Notes: generated from the sequence alone by a model not told the origin. A DNA stretch of 64,000 bases from Estrella lausannensis (GCF_900000175.1 NZ_CWGJ01000011.1:62001-126000); one strand, 5' to 3'; counted from the first letter of the stretch, positions 1 to 9,822 are shown. A program made the numbers and translations.

Positions 1-390
1 CATGAGTTTCTCTGGATTGCCTGCAGCCTCGGCTCTTTCCTGCTTCAGCTTATCGATAACGTTGTGTTTGACAGATTTGCCGTCCTCACCGCGCCATTTA
101 CCGATCACTTGGTTGTCGTTCATCTTGATTTTTTCAAGGCCGTTGTCACCAAGGCCGAGCTCTGTCGCCAGAGTGAGCATTTTCCCAACCTTGCCTTCCA
201 TGTCTTTTTGAGCTGTCTCAGGCGAGACCTCTCTACCCTTGGGGTAATTCAAGGTGACAGTGAACTTTTTGTCTCCTACCGCAAAGTCCTGGGAGAAGCT
301 TTTACCGCCATCTTTAGCAATTCCTTGCTGCATCTCTGACGCGGTTTGAAAGGCGGGCGTCATGGCAGAGCGATCAACAGAGAAGCTCAT
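1..390 (-). CDS. Unknown protein, N-terminal part (leaves left edge)
   Basis: An open frame on the minus strand runs without a stop from an ATG at 390 to the window edge, giving 130 codons. The start is well supported: AAGGAGTT lies about six bases upstream of the ATG. The protein begins MSFSVDRSAMTPAFQTASEM and is polar, rich in Lys, Glu, Gly and Asp. It has no signal peptide, no membrane segment and no Cys in the visible part. A stretch reading FAVGDKKFTVTLNYPKGREV may form beta strands, followed by a helical Lys/Glu-rich tail. I do not recognise the family. It is divergent from the V-ATPase operon, with about 186 bp between the two starts. The C-terminus is missing, so the length and function stay open. 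Small soluble proteins of this sort in chlamydiae include chaperone-like and secreted proteins, but nothing here proves either. Confidence 0.75.
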   Translation of the reverse strand, partial: MSFSVDRSAMTPAFQTASEMQQGIAKDGGKSFSQDFAVGDKKFTVTLNYPKGREVSPETAQKDMEGKVGKMLTLATELGLGDNGLEKIKMNDNQVIGKWRGEDGKSVKHNVIDKLKQERAEAAGNPEKLM

Positions 391-576
391 TTTGTTAACT
401 CCTTTTAAAAACCCTTCATTTATTATTATACCAAAAGATATTTTTAATTCATGTTAAGAGTTTTGTTTTTAAGATAGTGTTAAGATGGTTTTGGGGATTT
501 TTTGTTGAAGCTTATCTTCGGATTACAGATAGTAAATCTTTAGAATGCCGAAGGTTCACTATTGTGAGGATGTACG

Positions 577-1212
577 ATGAAGCAGATGGAAAAGGGTCAA
601 GATAAGATACAGAAAATTTGTGATGTCCTGCGCAAAGAGACGCTTGAGCCAGCGCACAGAGAAGCGGAGCGCCTTGTGGAGGAGGCCAAAGAGAGGGCAA
701 AGAAAGTGATCGGCGAGGCTGAAGAGGAAGCGGCGTTGATGATCAAAAAGGCCAAAGAGGAGATAGCACGCGAGAAAAACGTTTTCCAGGCATCGCTTGG
801 CCAAGCAGCCAAGCAAACGATGGAAACCCTGCGTCAGCAGATTGAGACAGAGCTGTTTAATCCCGAAATCGAGCAGGCAATCCACGAGCAGATGGCAAAG
901 CCGGAAATTATTGCCAACCTCATTAAGGCCGTGGTTCATGCCATCGAGAAAGAGGGTCTGGGAGCTAATTTAGAGGCTGTTATTCCTAAAGCTGTTCCAC
1001 CCAAGCAAGTGGCGGCTCTTTTAGGAGAGGAAGTGCTCAAGAAAGTGAAAGGGCATGAGTTGACCATTGGCGGCTTTGCCGGTGGAGCCAAGATCAAAAT
1101 GGGGCAGAAAAATATGATGATCGACATCAGTGATTCGGCGCTGAAGGAACTTATCTCCTCCTTTGTGCGTAAAGATTTTAGGGATCTGCTGTTTCAGGGT
1201 AAAGCACGATGA
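577..1212 (+). CDS. atpE: V-type ATP synthase subunit E
   Basis: This is the peripheral-stalk subunit of the V/A-type ATPase, tying the A3B3 head to the membrane sector. The protein has 211 residues, normal for the family. Residues of roughly 15-90 form a long charged helix dominated by Glu, Lys and Ala (EAERLVEEAKERAKK and similar), the coiled-coil stalk. The C-terminal half is a mixed alpha/beta domain ending SSFVRKDFRDLLFQGKAR. The start ATG follows GAGGATG. Its TGA stop overlaps the ATG of the next gene in an ATGA junction, so translation is probably coupled. It is the first gene of a seven-gene unit whose order matches the chlamydial operon. Identification rests on context plus the coiled-coil layout; E subunits are weakly conserved in sequence. 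Confidence 0.93.
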   Translation: MKQMEKGQDKIQKICDVLRKETLEPAHREAERLVEEAKERAKKVIGEAEEEAALMIKKAKEEIAREKNVFQASLGQAAKQTMETLRQQIETELFNPEIEQAIHEQMAKPEIIANLIKAVVHAIEKEGLGANLEAVIPKAVPPKQVAALLGEEVLKKVKGHELTIGGFAGGAKIKMGQKNMMIDISDSALKELISSFVRKDFRDLLFQGKAR

Positions 1213-1991
1213 TTCGAGAGTACTACTATGTAGGATCCCTGCTGCCTGACTTGCAGATTGGAATGCCTCCCGAACTTACCTTCAAAGATCTGATGCAGAT
1301 TCTCTCGATCAATTTGCAAGCCTCGGATCTGAAAAAGGTGGAGGTGATCAGGCGCCTTTTTGATATTTATCATCTCAAAGCGCTGGCAAAGGGTACACCC
1401 TTTTCCGAGAGGGGAAATTTCGATGAGAACGATCTGGAAGAGGCGCTTGTCACAAAAAGCGGCTTGCCGGAATATTTTCAAGATTATCTCGAGAGGCATC
1501 AGTCAAAAGAGGAACGACTGCAAGATTTTACGGCCCTTTTAAGTCTATACTTCAATCGAGAGATGGAAGGCTCTTCCGGTTTTATCAAAGAGCTGATGCG
1601 CATGGAGAGAGACTCAAGGCTTGTCATGCTGGCCCTGCGAGCCAAAAAATTTTCGCGCGATGTGACTAAAGAACTCCAGTACGAAGATCCCGATGACGAT
1701 CTGGTAGCTAGCATCCTGGCGCAGAAAGATGCTGTTAGCTTTGATCCTCCCGACGAGTATCAGGATTTGAAGTCTCTATACGAGGAAAATGCTGAGGAGC
1801 CGCTCAAGCTGCAGCAGGCCGTTGCCGAGTGGAAATTTGAAAAAATTGCGCAAATGGAAGGAGTCGATCCCTTTTCGATCGACAAAATTCTCGGCTATAC
1901 TGCCAGGCTCGTCCTCGCCGAAAAGTGGCTCGAGCTTGATGAACAGAAAGGAAAAGAAATAGTCGACAACATCCTGAAGGAAGCAACATGA
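1209..1991 (+). CDS. DUF2764-family protein of the chlamydial V-ATPase operon
   Basis: A 260-residue protein placed between atpE and atpA, joined to both by ATGA overlaps, which implies tight co-translation and a role in the same complex. It begins MIREYYYVGSLLPDL, which matches the family's usual N-terminal YY.. .SLP pattern. The rest is almost wholly helical and acidic, with no membrane segment and no Cys. In other V/A-type operons the slot near atpE is taken by subunit C (the funnel linking rotor and membrane ring). The known chlamydial operons lack recognisable C, F and G genes and carry this protein instead. A structural stand-in for subunit C is therefore a reasonable inference, but no sequence motif proves it. 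Confidence 0.85.
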   Translation: MIREYYYVGSLLPDLQIGMPPELTFKDLMQILSINLQASDLKKVEVIRRLFDIYHLKALAKGTPFSERGNFDENDLEEALVTKSGLPEYFQDYLERHQSKEERLQDFTALLSLYFNREMEGSSGFIKELMRMERDSRLVMLALRAKKFSRDVTKELQYEDPDDDLVASILAQKDAVSFDPPDEYQDLKSLYEENAEEPLKLQQAVAEWKFEKIAQMEGVDPFSIDKILGYTARLVLAEKWLELDEQKGKEIVDNILKEAT

Positions 1992-3784
1992 CACAAACGA
2001 CTGAGATAGATCTTAAAGAAGCAAAAGCTAAACCAGCAACCGGACGTGTAGTCAGGGCCTTTGGAAACTTGCTGCAGGTGGAGTTCACCGGAAATATTCG
2101 CCAAGGTGAAGTTGCCATGGTGGAAGTGGATGGCGTCAACCTAAAGGCGGAAGTCATCGAGATCGTCGGCAGCCAAGCCAAGATACAAGTGTTTGAAGAC
2201 ACCAAAGGCGTCAGGTTCAATACGCCGGTGTATTTCTCGGAAAATTTGCTGGAAGCGGAACTTGGACCGGGACTTCTTACTTCCATTTTTGACGGCCTGC
2301 AAAACCCCCTTGAAAAAGTGGCTGAAGAGGCGGGATTCTTTCTTCCCCGCGGCATCTACCTGCCGCCTCTGGACAGAAAGCGCAAATGGGATTTTGAGCC
2401 GAAGGCTAAGGTCGGACAGGAAGTGAGGCGCGGTGATTCGCTCGGCACAGTTTTAGAAGAGCGATTCCATCACCAAATCATGGTGCCCTTTTCCCTTTGG
2501 GGGGAATATAAAGTGAAGTGGGTGGCAACTCCCGGTTCCTACACCATCGACACACCCGTTGCCAAGCTTGAAGATAAAACCGGCAAAGAGATCGAAGTGA
2601 CCATGGTGCAGAGGTGGCCGATTAAAAACCCGCTCCAGATGGGAGAGAAGCAAAAGCCGTCGAAAATGATGGTTACGGGCTGCCGCATCATTGACACGCA
2701 GTTTCCTGTAATGAAGGGAGGAACATTCTGTACTCCGGGTCCTTTCGGCGCCGGCAAAACAGTCCTTCAGCACCACTTATCGAAGTACTCTTCCGTCGAC
2801 ATCGTAGTGGTCTGCGCTTGCGGCGAGCGGGCCGGAGAGGTCGTCGAGATCCTTAAAGAGTTTCCTCATCTGGAAGATCCGCACACCGGGGAAACCCTCA
2901 TGAAGCGAACAGTCATCATCTGCAACACCTCTTCGATGCCTGTTGCCGCCAGGGAATCTTCCATCTACCAGGGTGTTACTATAGCCGAATACTACAGACA
3001 GATGGGGCTTGATGTGCTTCTCTTGGCCGACTCTACATCCAGGTGGGCACAGGCATTAAGAGAGATGTCCGGCCGTTTGGAAGAGATTCCCGGCGAAGAG
3101 GCGTTCCCCGCCTACCTCTCGTCAAGGATCGCTGAATTTTACGAAAGATCCGGCGTTGTAGCTCTTCGAAGCGGAAAGACAGGGTCGGTCACTATTGGCG
3201 GCGCCGTCTCTCCGGCAGGAGGAAACTTTGAAGAGCCGGTCACGCAAGCGACGTTGTCTGTCGTCGGTGCCTTCCTCGGGCTTTCCCGGGAGCGTTCCGA
3301 TTCAAGGCGCTATCCCGCGATAGACCCGCTGATCTCGTGGTCGTCTTATGTTGAAGAGGTCGGCAAGGAACTTAAAGGGTTGATGGATGAGTGGGGTAGG
3401 ACTGTCAGAAGAGCCAACCAGTTCTTAAAGCAAGGTTCCGAAATTGGCAAAAGGATGGCGGTAGTCGGCGAGGAAGGAACGGCCATCAGCGACCTTGTCG
3501 TTTTTCTTAAAGCCGAGCTCTATGATTTTGTCTACCTGCAGCAAAACGCCTTCGATAAAATCGATGCCTACACGCCCCTAAAGAGGCAGGTGCCGCTTCT
3601 GGAGATCATGAAGGCAATCTTTGATGCCGCTTTCACCTTCAAAACGCACGATGAAGCAAGAGAGTATTTTCTGCAGCTGCAGACATTGATTAAAAACTTA
3701 AACTACCTGGAGTTCGAATCAAAAGAGTACTTCAGGGATCTGGAAAAGGTCAAAGAGAAGATCGCAGCAGGATCGGCCAGTTAA
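1988..3784 (+). CDS. atpA: V-type ATP synthase catalytic subunit A
   Basis: The catalytic nucleotide-binding subunit of the V1/A1 head, 598 residues, a typical length. The Walker A loop reads GPFGAGKT near residues 251-258. The catalytic glutamate region is in [18 protein letters not shown], and the conserved block [25 protein letters not shown]-type (near residues 345-370) follows. The extra insert between the N-terminal barrel and the nucleotide domain that marks A subunits, as opposed to F-type beta, is present around residues 110-200. The ATG overlaps the stop of the upstream DUF2764 gene. A non-homologous N-terminal extension of about 15 residues precedes the first barrel strand. It works in the cytoplasm with AtpB, using ATP or making it depending on the ion gradient. 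Confidence 0.97.
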   Translation: MTQTTEIDLKEAKAKPATGRVVRAFGNLLQVEFTGNIRQGEVAMVEVDGVNLKAEVIEIVGSQAKIQVFEDTKGVRFNTPVYFSENLLEAELGPGLLTSIFDGLQNPLEKVAEEAGFFLPRGIYLPPLDRKRKWDFEPKAKVGQEVRRGDSLGTVLEERFHHQIMVPFSLWGEYKVKWVATPGSYTIDTPVAKLEDKTGKEIEVTMVQRWPIKNPLQMGEKQKPSKMMVTGCRIIDTQFPVMKGGTFCTPGPFGAGKTVLQHHLSKYSSVDIVVVCACGERAGEVVEILKEFPHLEDPHTGETLMKRTVIICNTSSMPVAARESSIYQGVTIAEYYRQMGLDVLLLADSTSRWAQALREMSGRLEEIPGEEAFPAYLSSRIAEFYERSGVVALRSGKTGSVTIGGAVSPAGGNFEEPVTQATLSVVGAFLGLSRERSDSRRYPAIDPLISWSSYVEEVGKELKGLMDEWGRTVRRANQFLKQGSEIGKRMAVVGEEGTAISDLVVFLKAELYDFVYLQQNAFDKIDAYTPLKRQVPLLEIMKAIFDAAFTFKTHDEAREYFLQLQTLIKNLNYLEFESKEYFRDLEKVKEKIAAGSAS

Positions 3785-3819
3785 GCAATTTGGGGAACAG
3801 AAGAAAAGAGAGACCATCC

Positions 3820-5136
3820 ATGAAAACAGTATATGAAAGAATCCAGGATATGCGGGGCAATTTAATCCGCGTTAAAGCGCAAGGCGTCAGCCTCGGCGAG
3901 CTTGCCCGGGTAGACTTAGCCGACGGCTCCAGCACTTTTGCTTCAGTCCTGATGATAGAGGGAGACGATGTGACTCTGCAGGTGTTTAAAAACACTCGTG
4001 GAATTTCAACGGGAGATAAAGTGACGTTTCTCTCCAGACAGATGCAGGCAACTTACGGTGAGTCTCTCTTAGGAAGGCGTCTTAACGGTGCCGGGGAGCC
4101 CATCGATTCGGGTCCCCAGGTTGTCGGAATCGGAGTCGACATCGGTCAGCCCTCCTTCAACCCGACCAAAAGGATTATTCCGCGGGAGATGGTGCGAACC
4201 AACATCCCGATGATCGATATGTTCAACTGCCTCGTCAAGTCGCAGAAAATCCCCATATTCTCCATTCCCGGCGAGCCTTATAACGAGCTCCTGATGAGGA
4301 TCGCCAACCAGACCGATGCCGATGTCGTGATCATCGCCGGCATGGGCCTTACGTTTGCTGAATACCAGGCCTTCATCGACAATGCCGAGCAGGCCGGTAC
4401 CATCAACAAAACAGTGATGTTCATCCACCGTGCGACAGATCCTGCCGTTGAATGCATGCTGGTGCCGGACATGGCTCTTGCCTGCGCGGAGAAGTTTGCC
4501 ATCGAAGATAAGGACGTGCTGGTATTGCTGACAGACATGACTTCTTTCGCCGATGCCAACAAAGAGATTGCTATCACGATGGATCAGGTGCCTTCCAACC
4601 GGGGATATCCAGGTTCACTCTATTCCGATCTTGCTTCCCGTTACGAAAAGGCTGTCATGATCGAGGGGAGCGGCTCCATTACCGTCATTGCCGTTACGAC
4701 AATGCCCGGCGATGATGTGACCCATCCCGTACCGGATAACACTGGATATATCACTGAAGGACAGTTCTATCTTCACGGCGGACGCATCGATCCTTTCGGT
4801 TCGCTTTCAAGACTTAAACAGAACGTCATCGGAAAGGTCACCCGCGAAGATCACGGTGACCTTGCCAATACGATGATCCGCCTCTACTCAGACTCTAAAA
4901 GGGCAAGGGAGCGACAGGGGATGGGATTCCGTCTGTCGAAGTGGGACGAGAAGTTGCTCTTTTTCGGTAAGCTCTTTGAAGAGCGGATGATGAATCTGGA
5001 AGTCAACCATGCTCTCGAAGAGGCCTTGGATATGGGCTGGATGATGCTCGCTGAGTGTTTTGAGCCAAAAGAGCTTGGTCTCAAAGAGAAACTTGTCGCC
5101 CGCTACTGGCCTCAAGTTGCCGCTAATAAAGCGTAA
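3820..5136 (+). CDS. atpB: V-type ATP synthase subunit B
   Basis: The non-catalytic nucleotide-binding subunit alternating with AtpA in the head. An upstream TTG at 3790 extends the frame, but the ATG at 3820 is preferred. It is preceded by AAGAGAGACC, gives the usual 438-residue length, and starts [20 protein letters not shown], as chlamydial B subunits do. The Walker A lysine loop is absent, as expected, and its place is taken by [17 protein letters not shown] near residue 148. The conserved B-subunit block [15 protein letters not shown] and the region [20 protein letters not shown] are intact. It sits 35 bp after atpA, and atpD follows after about 20 bp. Confidence 0.97.
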   Translation: MKTVYERIQDMRGNLIRVKAQGVSLGELARVDLADGSSTFASVLMIEGDDVTLQVFKNTRGISTGDKVTFLSRQMQATYGESLLGRRLNGAGEPIDSGPQVVGIGVDIGQPSFNPTKRIIPREMVRTNIPMIDMFNCLVKSQKIPIFSIPGEPYNELLMRIANQTDADVVIIAGMGLTFAEYQAFIDNAEQAGTINKTVMFIHRATDPAVECMLVPDMALACAEKFAIEDKDVLVLLTDMTSFADANKEIAITMDQVPSNRGYPGSLYSDLASRYEKAVMIEGSGSITVIAVTTMPGDDVTHPVPDNTGYITEGQFYLHGGRIDPFGSLSRLKQNVIGKVTREDHGDLANTMIRLYSDSKRARERQGMGFRLSKWDEKLLFFGKLFEERMMNLEVNHALEEALDMGWMMLAECFEPKELGLKEKLVARYWPQVAANKA

Positions 5137-5157
5137 GTCTTTGAGGAGTCTTCTTGC

Positions 5158-5796
5158 ATGGCAGAGATAAAACTGACAAAAAACGAATTGAGGCAGCAGC
5201 AGAAAAAGCTTGAGCAGCTCAAAAAATATCTTCCTGTTTTGCAACTGAAGAAAATGATGCTGCAGGAAGAGGTCAATACTGCCCGCGCGGAGATCGCTGC
5301 CTTATGGGAGAGAGAGAAGAGCGCGGTGGCAGAAGTTTACACTTTCAGCAAGCTTTTGACTGATGTGGAAGCGATCGACTTAAGGGAAGCTGCTGCGATT
5401 AGTGAAGTGAAAAAGCGGTACGAAAATATTGCGGGAGTGGAAGTTCCCTACTTGGATGGTGTTACCTTCCACCCCTTTAGCTACAGCTTGTTTGAAGCCC
5501 CGGCGTGGGTTGACGGCGCCATCATCAAATTGCAGAAAGCCGCTTCGCTTAAAGCTGCGTTGATTGTTGCTGAAGAGAAGAAAGCAGCGCTAGAGAAAGA
5601 ATTGAGAGAAGTGTCCATCCGCGTCAACCTCTTTGAGAAGATCCTGATTCCGGGAACTGTGGCCAATATTAAGAAGATCAAGGTGTTTTTGGGAGATCAA
5701 GACCTTGCCGCGGTTGGCAGAGCCAAGGTTGCGAAAGCAAAGATCGAAGCGAGAAAGAAACAGATGGCACTGGAAAAGGCAGCCAAAGGAGCTTGA
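5158..5796 (+). CDS. atpD: V-type ATP synthase subunit D
   Basis: The central rotor shaft that turns inside the A3B3 head. It has 212 residues and is helical at both ends. The N-terminal segment IKLTKNELRQQQKKLEQLKKYL and a Lys-rich C-terminal helix (RAKVAKAKIEARKKQMALEK) would pair as the antiparallel coiled coil typical of subunit D. The start follows TTGAGGAG. The gene lies 21 bp after atpB and 6 bp before atpI. No F subunit gene, the usual partner of D in the rotor, is seen in the operon. Confidence 0.93.
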   Translation: MAEIKLTKNELRQQQKKLEQLKKYLPVLQLKKMMLQEEVNTARAEIAALWEREKSAVAEVYTFSKLLTDVEAIDLREAAAISEVKKRYENIAGVEVPYLDGVTFHPFSYSLFEAPAWVDGAIIKLQKAASLKAALIVAEEKKAALEKELREVSIRVNLFEKILIPGTVANIKKIKVFLGDQDLAAVGRAKVAKAKIEARKKQMALEKAAKGA

Positions 5797-5802
5797 GCTT
5801 TA

Positions 5803-7722
5803 ATGCGTATTGATGTCAAAAAATATCTGTTTGTCGGCACCGAAGAGTCGAAAGCTCCCTTTTTCACAAAGGCGCAAGAGCTCGGTATTATTCATTTTAT
5901 CCAAGAAGGAGCCAAGGGCCGCGAGCTTCCGGATGGGCTTCAAAAAATCCTGCATGCAATCAAAATTTTACGGGGGTTACCCGTTGTCGAGCAGCTTGAA
6001 ACCGACCGCCTTGATGAGGCGTTTTTAAAAGCGGAAGAGATCATCGGGCTAAAAGAGCGGATTGAAAAGTTGCTTGAAGAGGATCGTATTCTGAAGCTGG
6101 AGATTGCCAGGATTGAAATTTTCGGGGAGTTTTCACTTCAAGATCTTGAGTATATCAAAGCGAGGGGCCAGCGGACGATCAGTTTCCTTTGCGCCAAAAA
6201 GGGAAGGCACCACGATGAGACTCTTCCTGATCATGTTCTCTTTGTCGCTACCGACCACGGGATGGATTACTTTGTTTCTATAGCAGAAAAGTACCAGCCC
6301 ATTGAAGGTATGGTTGAGATGAAGATCGAAAAGACCGTTGGAGAGCTTTCGAGGAGGCGCCACCAGGCAGAGGTTGAGGTTCGGGAGCTGGAAAGCAAGC
6401 TTAAAAGCCTAGCCAAGTACAACACCTACCTACACCACGCCTTCATTGAGCATCTGAATGGTTACCACCTGCAAAATGCCAAAGAGTCGACAGAGAAAGC
6501 GATCGAAGGACAGCTCTTTTTCACTACGGCCTTCGTGCCGGCCAACAAAACCGAAGAGTTAAAGCGCCTTGTCGAGGAGATGAATGTCCACTTTGAAGAG
6601 GTGGCTATAGAAGAAACCGATACAATACCTACTTATCTGGAGAACAAGGGCATAGCCAGGATAGGGGAGGATTTGGTTCACATTTATGACACCCCGTCAT
6701 TTACCGACAGGGATCCATCGCTGTGGGTGTTTTTTGCGTTCGCCCTGTTTTTTTCCATGATCATCGGCGATGCGGGCTATGGATTTATCCTCCTTTGTGT
6801 CTGTCTTTGGCTCAAGTTCTTTAAATTTCCCACAGCTAAGGGAACAGGCAGAAGGGTTTTGAACTTAAGCGTCATTCTCTTTTCGTGCTGTGTTGCCTGG
6901 GGCCTCCTCACCACCTCTGTCTTTGGCTTAAGTTTTCCGCCCGACAGCCCCTTGCGTAAGTTTTCCCTGACGACATATCTTGCCGAGCAAAAGATTGCCT
7001 ACAGTTACCGTGTCAAAGACGCCTCTTATGACGCCTGGATCAAGGAGTTTCCTGAAACAGCCTCTTTAACCGATCCGAAAGAGATCATCAGTAAAGGGAC
7101 GACCGGGCCTGCAGAAGCCAAAGAATATGTGATGCTCGACAAAACCTCCCAAGGGTTGATGGTGGAGATTGCCTTGATGGTGGGCGTTGTCCACATCATC
7201 TTGTCGCTTTTTCGCTATCTCGACAGGAATTATACCGCTTTGGGGTGGATCATCTTCTTGATAGGAGGTGTGCTTTACATACCGGAATATCTCCACGAGA
7301 ACGTGATGGCCCACTATCTTTTCGATTTGAGTCATGAATCTCTTGAGAGTAACGGGCTTGCACTGATGGGCATCGGCACTTTCATGGCAGTGGCAGTGGC
7401 GATTTGGTCGAGTAAGATCTTGGGGATTTTAGAGGTGATGACAGTGATCCAGATCTTTGCCGACATCCTCTCTTATCTTCGTCTTTATGCTCTCGGCTTG
7501 GCTGGAGGAATTGTTAGCGCAACGGTGAATGGGTTTGCTGAAGGCGTATTCTTTGCCGGCGGAGTTTTGATCCTAATTGTTGGACACAGCATCAATATCG
7601 CTCTGGCGATTATGGGGGGAGTCATTCACGGTTTGCGTCTTAATTTCCTCGAGTGGTACCACTACAGCTTTCAAGGCGGAGGCAGGATGTTTGACCCATT
7701 AAAAAAGATTGATATAGAATAA
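5803..7722 (+). CDS. atpI: V-type ATP synthase membrane subunit I (a-subunit)
   Basis: The stator membrane subunit that forms the ion half-channels against the AtpK ring; 639 residues, typical. The N-terminal half (about 1-300) is cytoplasmic and helical. Membrane segments start around residue 305 with DPSLWVFFAFALFFSMIIGD, and six or seven further hydrophobic stretches follow. A soluble loop of about 70 residues (roughly 385-455, rich in Lys, Thr and Asp) separates the second and third groups. The essential arginine is presumably in LSYLRLYALGLAGG near residue 565. It starts MRIDVKKYLFVG, a usual opening for the family. The atpK gene follows after 17 bp. Confidence 0.96.
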   Translation: MRIDVKKYLFVGTEESKAPFFTKAQELGIIHFIQEGAKGRELPDGLQKILHAIKILRGLPVVEQLETDRLDEAFLKAEEIIGLKERIEKLLEEDRILKLEIARIEIFGEFSLQDLEYIKARGQRTISFLCAKKGRHHDETLPDHVLFVATDHGMDYFVSIAEKYQPIEGMVEMKIEKTVGELSRRRHQAEVEVRELESKLKSLAKYNTYLHHAFIEHLNGYHLQNAKESTEKAIEGQLFFTTAFVPANKTEELKRLVEEMNVHFEEVAIEETDTIPTYLENKGIARIGEDLVHIYDTPSFTDRDPSLWVFFAFALFFSMIIGDAGYGFILLCVCLWLKFFKFPTAKGTGRRVLNLSVILFSCCVAWGLLTTSVFGLSFPPDSPLRKFSLTTYLAEQKIAYSYRVKDASYDAWIKEFPETASLTDPKEIISKGTTGPAEAKEYVMLDKTSQGLMVEIALMVGVVHIILSLFRYLDRNYTALGWIIFLIGGVLYIPEYLHENVMAHYLFDLSHESLESNGLALMGIGTFMAVAVAIWSSKILGILEVMTVIQIFADILSYLRLYALGLAGGIVSATVNGFAEGVFFAGGVLILIVGHSINIALAIMGGVIHGLRLNFLEWYHYSFQGGGRMFDPLKKIDIE

Positions 7723-7739
7723 ACAACAGGAGAAATTTC

Positions 7740-8162
7740 ATGAACTTGGATATGGTTGGACCGGCGCTCGCTCTCGGGCTTTCGGCGATTGGAAGTTCCA
7801 TTGGCTGCGGTATCGCCGGAATGGCGTCACACGCGGTAATGAGTCGTGTCGAAGAAGGACATGGTAAATTTATCGGGATGGCCGCAGCTCCGTCATCGCA
7901 GATAATCTACGGATTTATCTTGATGCTGCTCATGAGCCGTGCCATTCAGGCGGGAACACTTTCGCCCCTTTCCGGCATCGGCATCGGCTTCTCATCAGGC
8001 CTTGCCATCATGGCATCGGCTATTTATCAGGGTAAAGTGTGTGCGACAGGTATTCAGGCGTCTGCCAAGCAACCGGCGATCTTCGGGAAATGCTTTGCGG
8101 CGGTCGGGATTATCGAGTCATTCGCCCTCTTCGCCTTTGTATTTGCCTTGCTCATCATGTAA
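7740..8162 (+). CDS. atpK: V-type ATP synthase proteolipid subunit K
   Basis: The ring-forming proteolipid, 140 residues, with four hydrophobic helices in two hairpins. The N-terminal GPALALGLSAIGSSIGCGIA repeat and the second-hairpin IGIGFSSGLAIMASAI repeat are Gly/Ala-rich, as in c-ring proteins. A single membrane carboxylate is visible at Glu126 in GIIESFALF, the ion-binding position; the first hairpin has none at the same place. The start follows ACAGGAGAAATTTC. Whether the ring carries sodium or protons cannot be settled by eye. The 3' end overlaps the convergent lipoprotein gene by 45 bp, and no terminator hairpin was seen between them. Confidence 0.95.
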   Translation: MNLDMVGPALALGLSAIGSSIGCGIAGMASHAVMSRVEEGHGKFIGMAAAPSSQIIYGFILMLLMSRAIQAGTLSPLSGIGIGFSSGLAIMASAIYQGKVCATGIQASAKQPAIFGKCFAAVGIIESFALFAFVFALLIM

Positions 8163-8660
8163 TTCTTCAAGTAGAGGCGGTTCTTCTGAAGAATCGCCTT
8201 CTTCCTCGGGACTGTATTGCCAGTCTTCAAAACGGATAAGCTCGACATGCAGCTGGTGAGTTGTTTTGTAAAGCGGAACCCCATATTTCAGCACTTCCGC
8301 CTTAAAGGAGAGTATTCCTCCCGTGGCAAAGAAGTCATCGTTGGCGATAGCTAAAGTCTTCGAACCAGACTGACACTTCAGCTCAAAGCAGTAGTGCCTT
8401 TCGGAGTAGTTACGCATATTCAGTAAGATCGATAAAACCATGCCCTTAGTGTAATATTCATCCGGAATGTTCCAACGGATTTTTAATTCCTGTCCGACAC
8501 GAGGATAGGATAGGCGAGGATCAGGACTCTCAACATAGTAGCTTGCGAGGTTTTCTTCGCTGATGTACCGAACCTCGACAGAGAGAGGGCGCTTTTGGCA
8601 GCCGCTAAAAATCCCTAAGACGAAGAGGCCGCAGCAAATTTTAAGAAGGTAGCGTTTCAT
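8118..8660 (-). CDS. Putative lipoprotein of unknown function
   Basis: A 180-residue protein whose start is taken at 8660, because it gives a clean lipoprotein signal: Met-Lys-Arg, a hydrophobic core, then GIFSGC with the lipidation cysteine at residue 21. The in-frame extension up to 8801 runs inside aroG and has no signal. The ATG overlaps the last 20 bp of aroG, so the two are probably co-translated. The mature part looks like a beta-sandwich (PRVGQELKIRWNIPDEYY and SILLNMRNYSERHYCFELKC). It ends in a very acidic tail rich in Glu that is encoded antisense to the last helix of atpK. I do not recognise a family. A periplasmic or outer-membrane lipoprotein is likely. Confidence 0.75.
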   Translation of the reverse strand: MKRYLLKICCGLFVLGIFSGCQKRPLSVEVRYISEENLASYYVESPDPRLSYPRVGQELKIRWNIPDEYYTKGMVLSILLNMRNYSERHYCFELKCQSGSKTLAIANDDFFATGGILSFKAEVLKYGVPLYKTTHQLHVELIRFEDWQYSPEEEGDSSEEPPLLEELHDEQGKYKGEEGE

Positions 8661-9735
8661 GCATTGCACAAGGGGATGAGGACTGTGGTAGAGGATAAAG
8701 AGAGCTTTCAGGGATTTTTGAATTAATCGCCTCTTGCGCCCAGAGTATGAGCTGTTCGGTTGTTTCAAAGTCGAGGCAGTGGTCAGTAATGGAAACCCCA
8801 TACCTCAGTTCCCTTGGATCGGATGAAAGCTCCTGGCGACCGCCGAAAAGATGGCTCTCCAAAACGATTCCTTTGATTGTTTCATTGCCTTCGGCCATTT
8901 GCGCAACCACCGATTTGAACGGGGAAATCTGGCCATCTGGACTGAAGCGGCAATTCCCGTGAGAGCAGTCGATGATCACCCTCTCTTTTTGAAGAGAATC
9001 TTTCAGATCTTTGTTGGCTTGCGCTATGGCGATATGATCATAGTTCGTGTGGTGATGCGACCCTCTGAGAACTAGGTGACAGTGCGGGTTTCCCCGGGTC
9101 TTTCTCATCGCTGCGGAGCCATTTTCATCCAGCGCGATAAACGCATTCGATTGTGAGGCCGCAATAATGCCGTTGATGGCAACTTTAACGTTGCCGTCCG
9201 TGGTGTTTTTGAACGCGACTGGCATCGACAACCCTGACGCCATCAGCCTGTGCGTTTGCGACTCGGATGTTCTCGCCCCGATGCAGCCCCAGGATATGAG
9301 GTCGTCAAAATAACCGACGAGAAACGGATCGATGATCTCTGTCGCGGCCGGCACGCGCATCTTCGCCAGATGGATCAGCAAGCTTCTGGCAAGCCTGATT
9401 CCTTCTTTCATGTTTCCAGTGCCATCGAGCATCGGATCGTACAAAAGACCCTTCCAGCCAAGCTGCGTCCGCGGCTTTTCGATGTAGCAGCGCATGACTA
9501 AGAGGAATGTCTCCTCAACTTCCGCCTGTAGTTTTTTTAACTTTTCGGCATATTCGATGGCCGCGGAAAGGTCGTGGATCGAACAAGGGCCGACAATGCA
9601 GATTTTCCGCGTGTCTTCACCATCCAGTATGGAACGGATAGTTTCCCTGGATTTGCCGATGAAAGCAGCCTCTTCTTGTTCAAGGCAGAGGGAGTTTTTC
9701 ACGTCGATAGGGGCTTGCAGTCTATCCATGGTCAT
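8641..9735 (-). CDS. aroG: 3-deoxy-7-phosphoheptulonate (DAHP) synthase, class I
   Basis: This enzyme condenses phosphoenolpyruvate with erythrose 4-phosphate, the first step of the shikimate pathway. The protein has 364 residues, close to the E. coli AroG/F/H type. The motifs are intact: IVGPCSIHD near residue 48, MRCYIEKPRTQLGWKGLLYDP near 80-100, CIGARTSESQTHR, VAFKNTTDGNVKVAI, VIIDCSHGN and VLESHLFGG. The conserved Cys, His and Glu metal ligands lie in those blocks. Two ATGs six bases apart (9735 and 9729) are possible starts, with only a weak AAGTAAG upstream. The gene is transcribed with the downstream lipoprotein. No other shikimate gene is in the window. Confidence 0.95.
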   Translation of the reverse strand: MTMDRLQAPIDVKNSLCLEQEEAAFIGKSRETIRSILDGEDTRKICIVGPCSIHDLSAAIEYAEKLKKLQAEVEETFLLVMRCYIEKPRTQLGWKGLLYDPMLDGTGNMKEGIRLARSLLIHLAKMRVPAATEIIDPFLVGYFDDLISWGCIGARTSESQTHRLMASGLSMPVAFKNTTDGNVKVAINGIIAASQSNAFIALDENGSAAMRKTRGNPHCHLVLRGSHHHTNYDHIAIAQANKDLKDSLQKERVIIDCSHGNCRFSPDGQISPFKSVVAQMAEGNETIKGIVLESHLFGGRQELSSDPRELRYGVSITDHCLDFETTEQLILWAQEAINSKIPESSLYPLPQSSSPCAMHETLPS

Positions 9736-9822
9736 CTTACTTTGTTTCTGGTCATGAAAAACGGATCATAGCAATTTTACTTTTCTTCGGAAAGAATCGA
9801 CCGCTTCTCTAGCAAAACCTGC

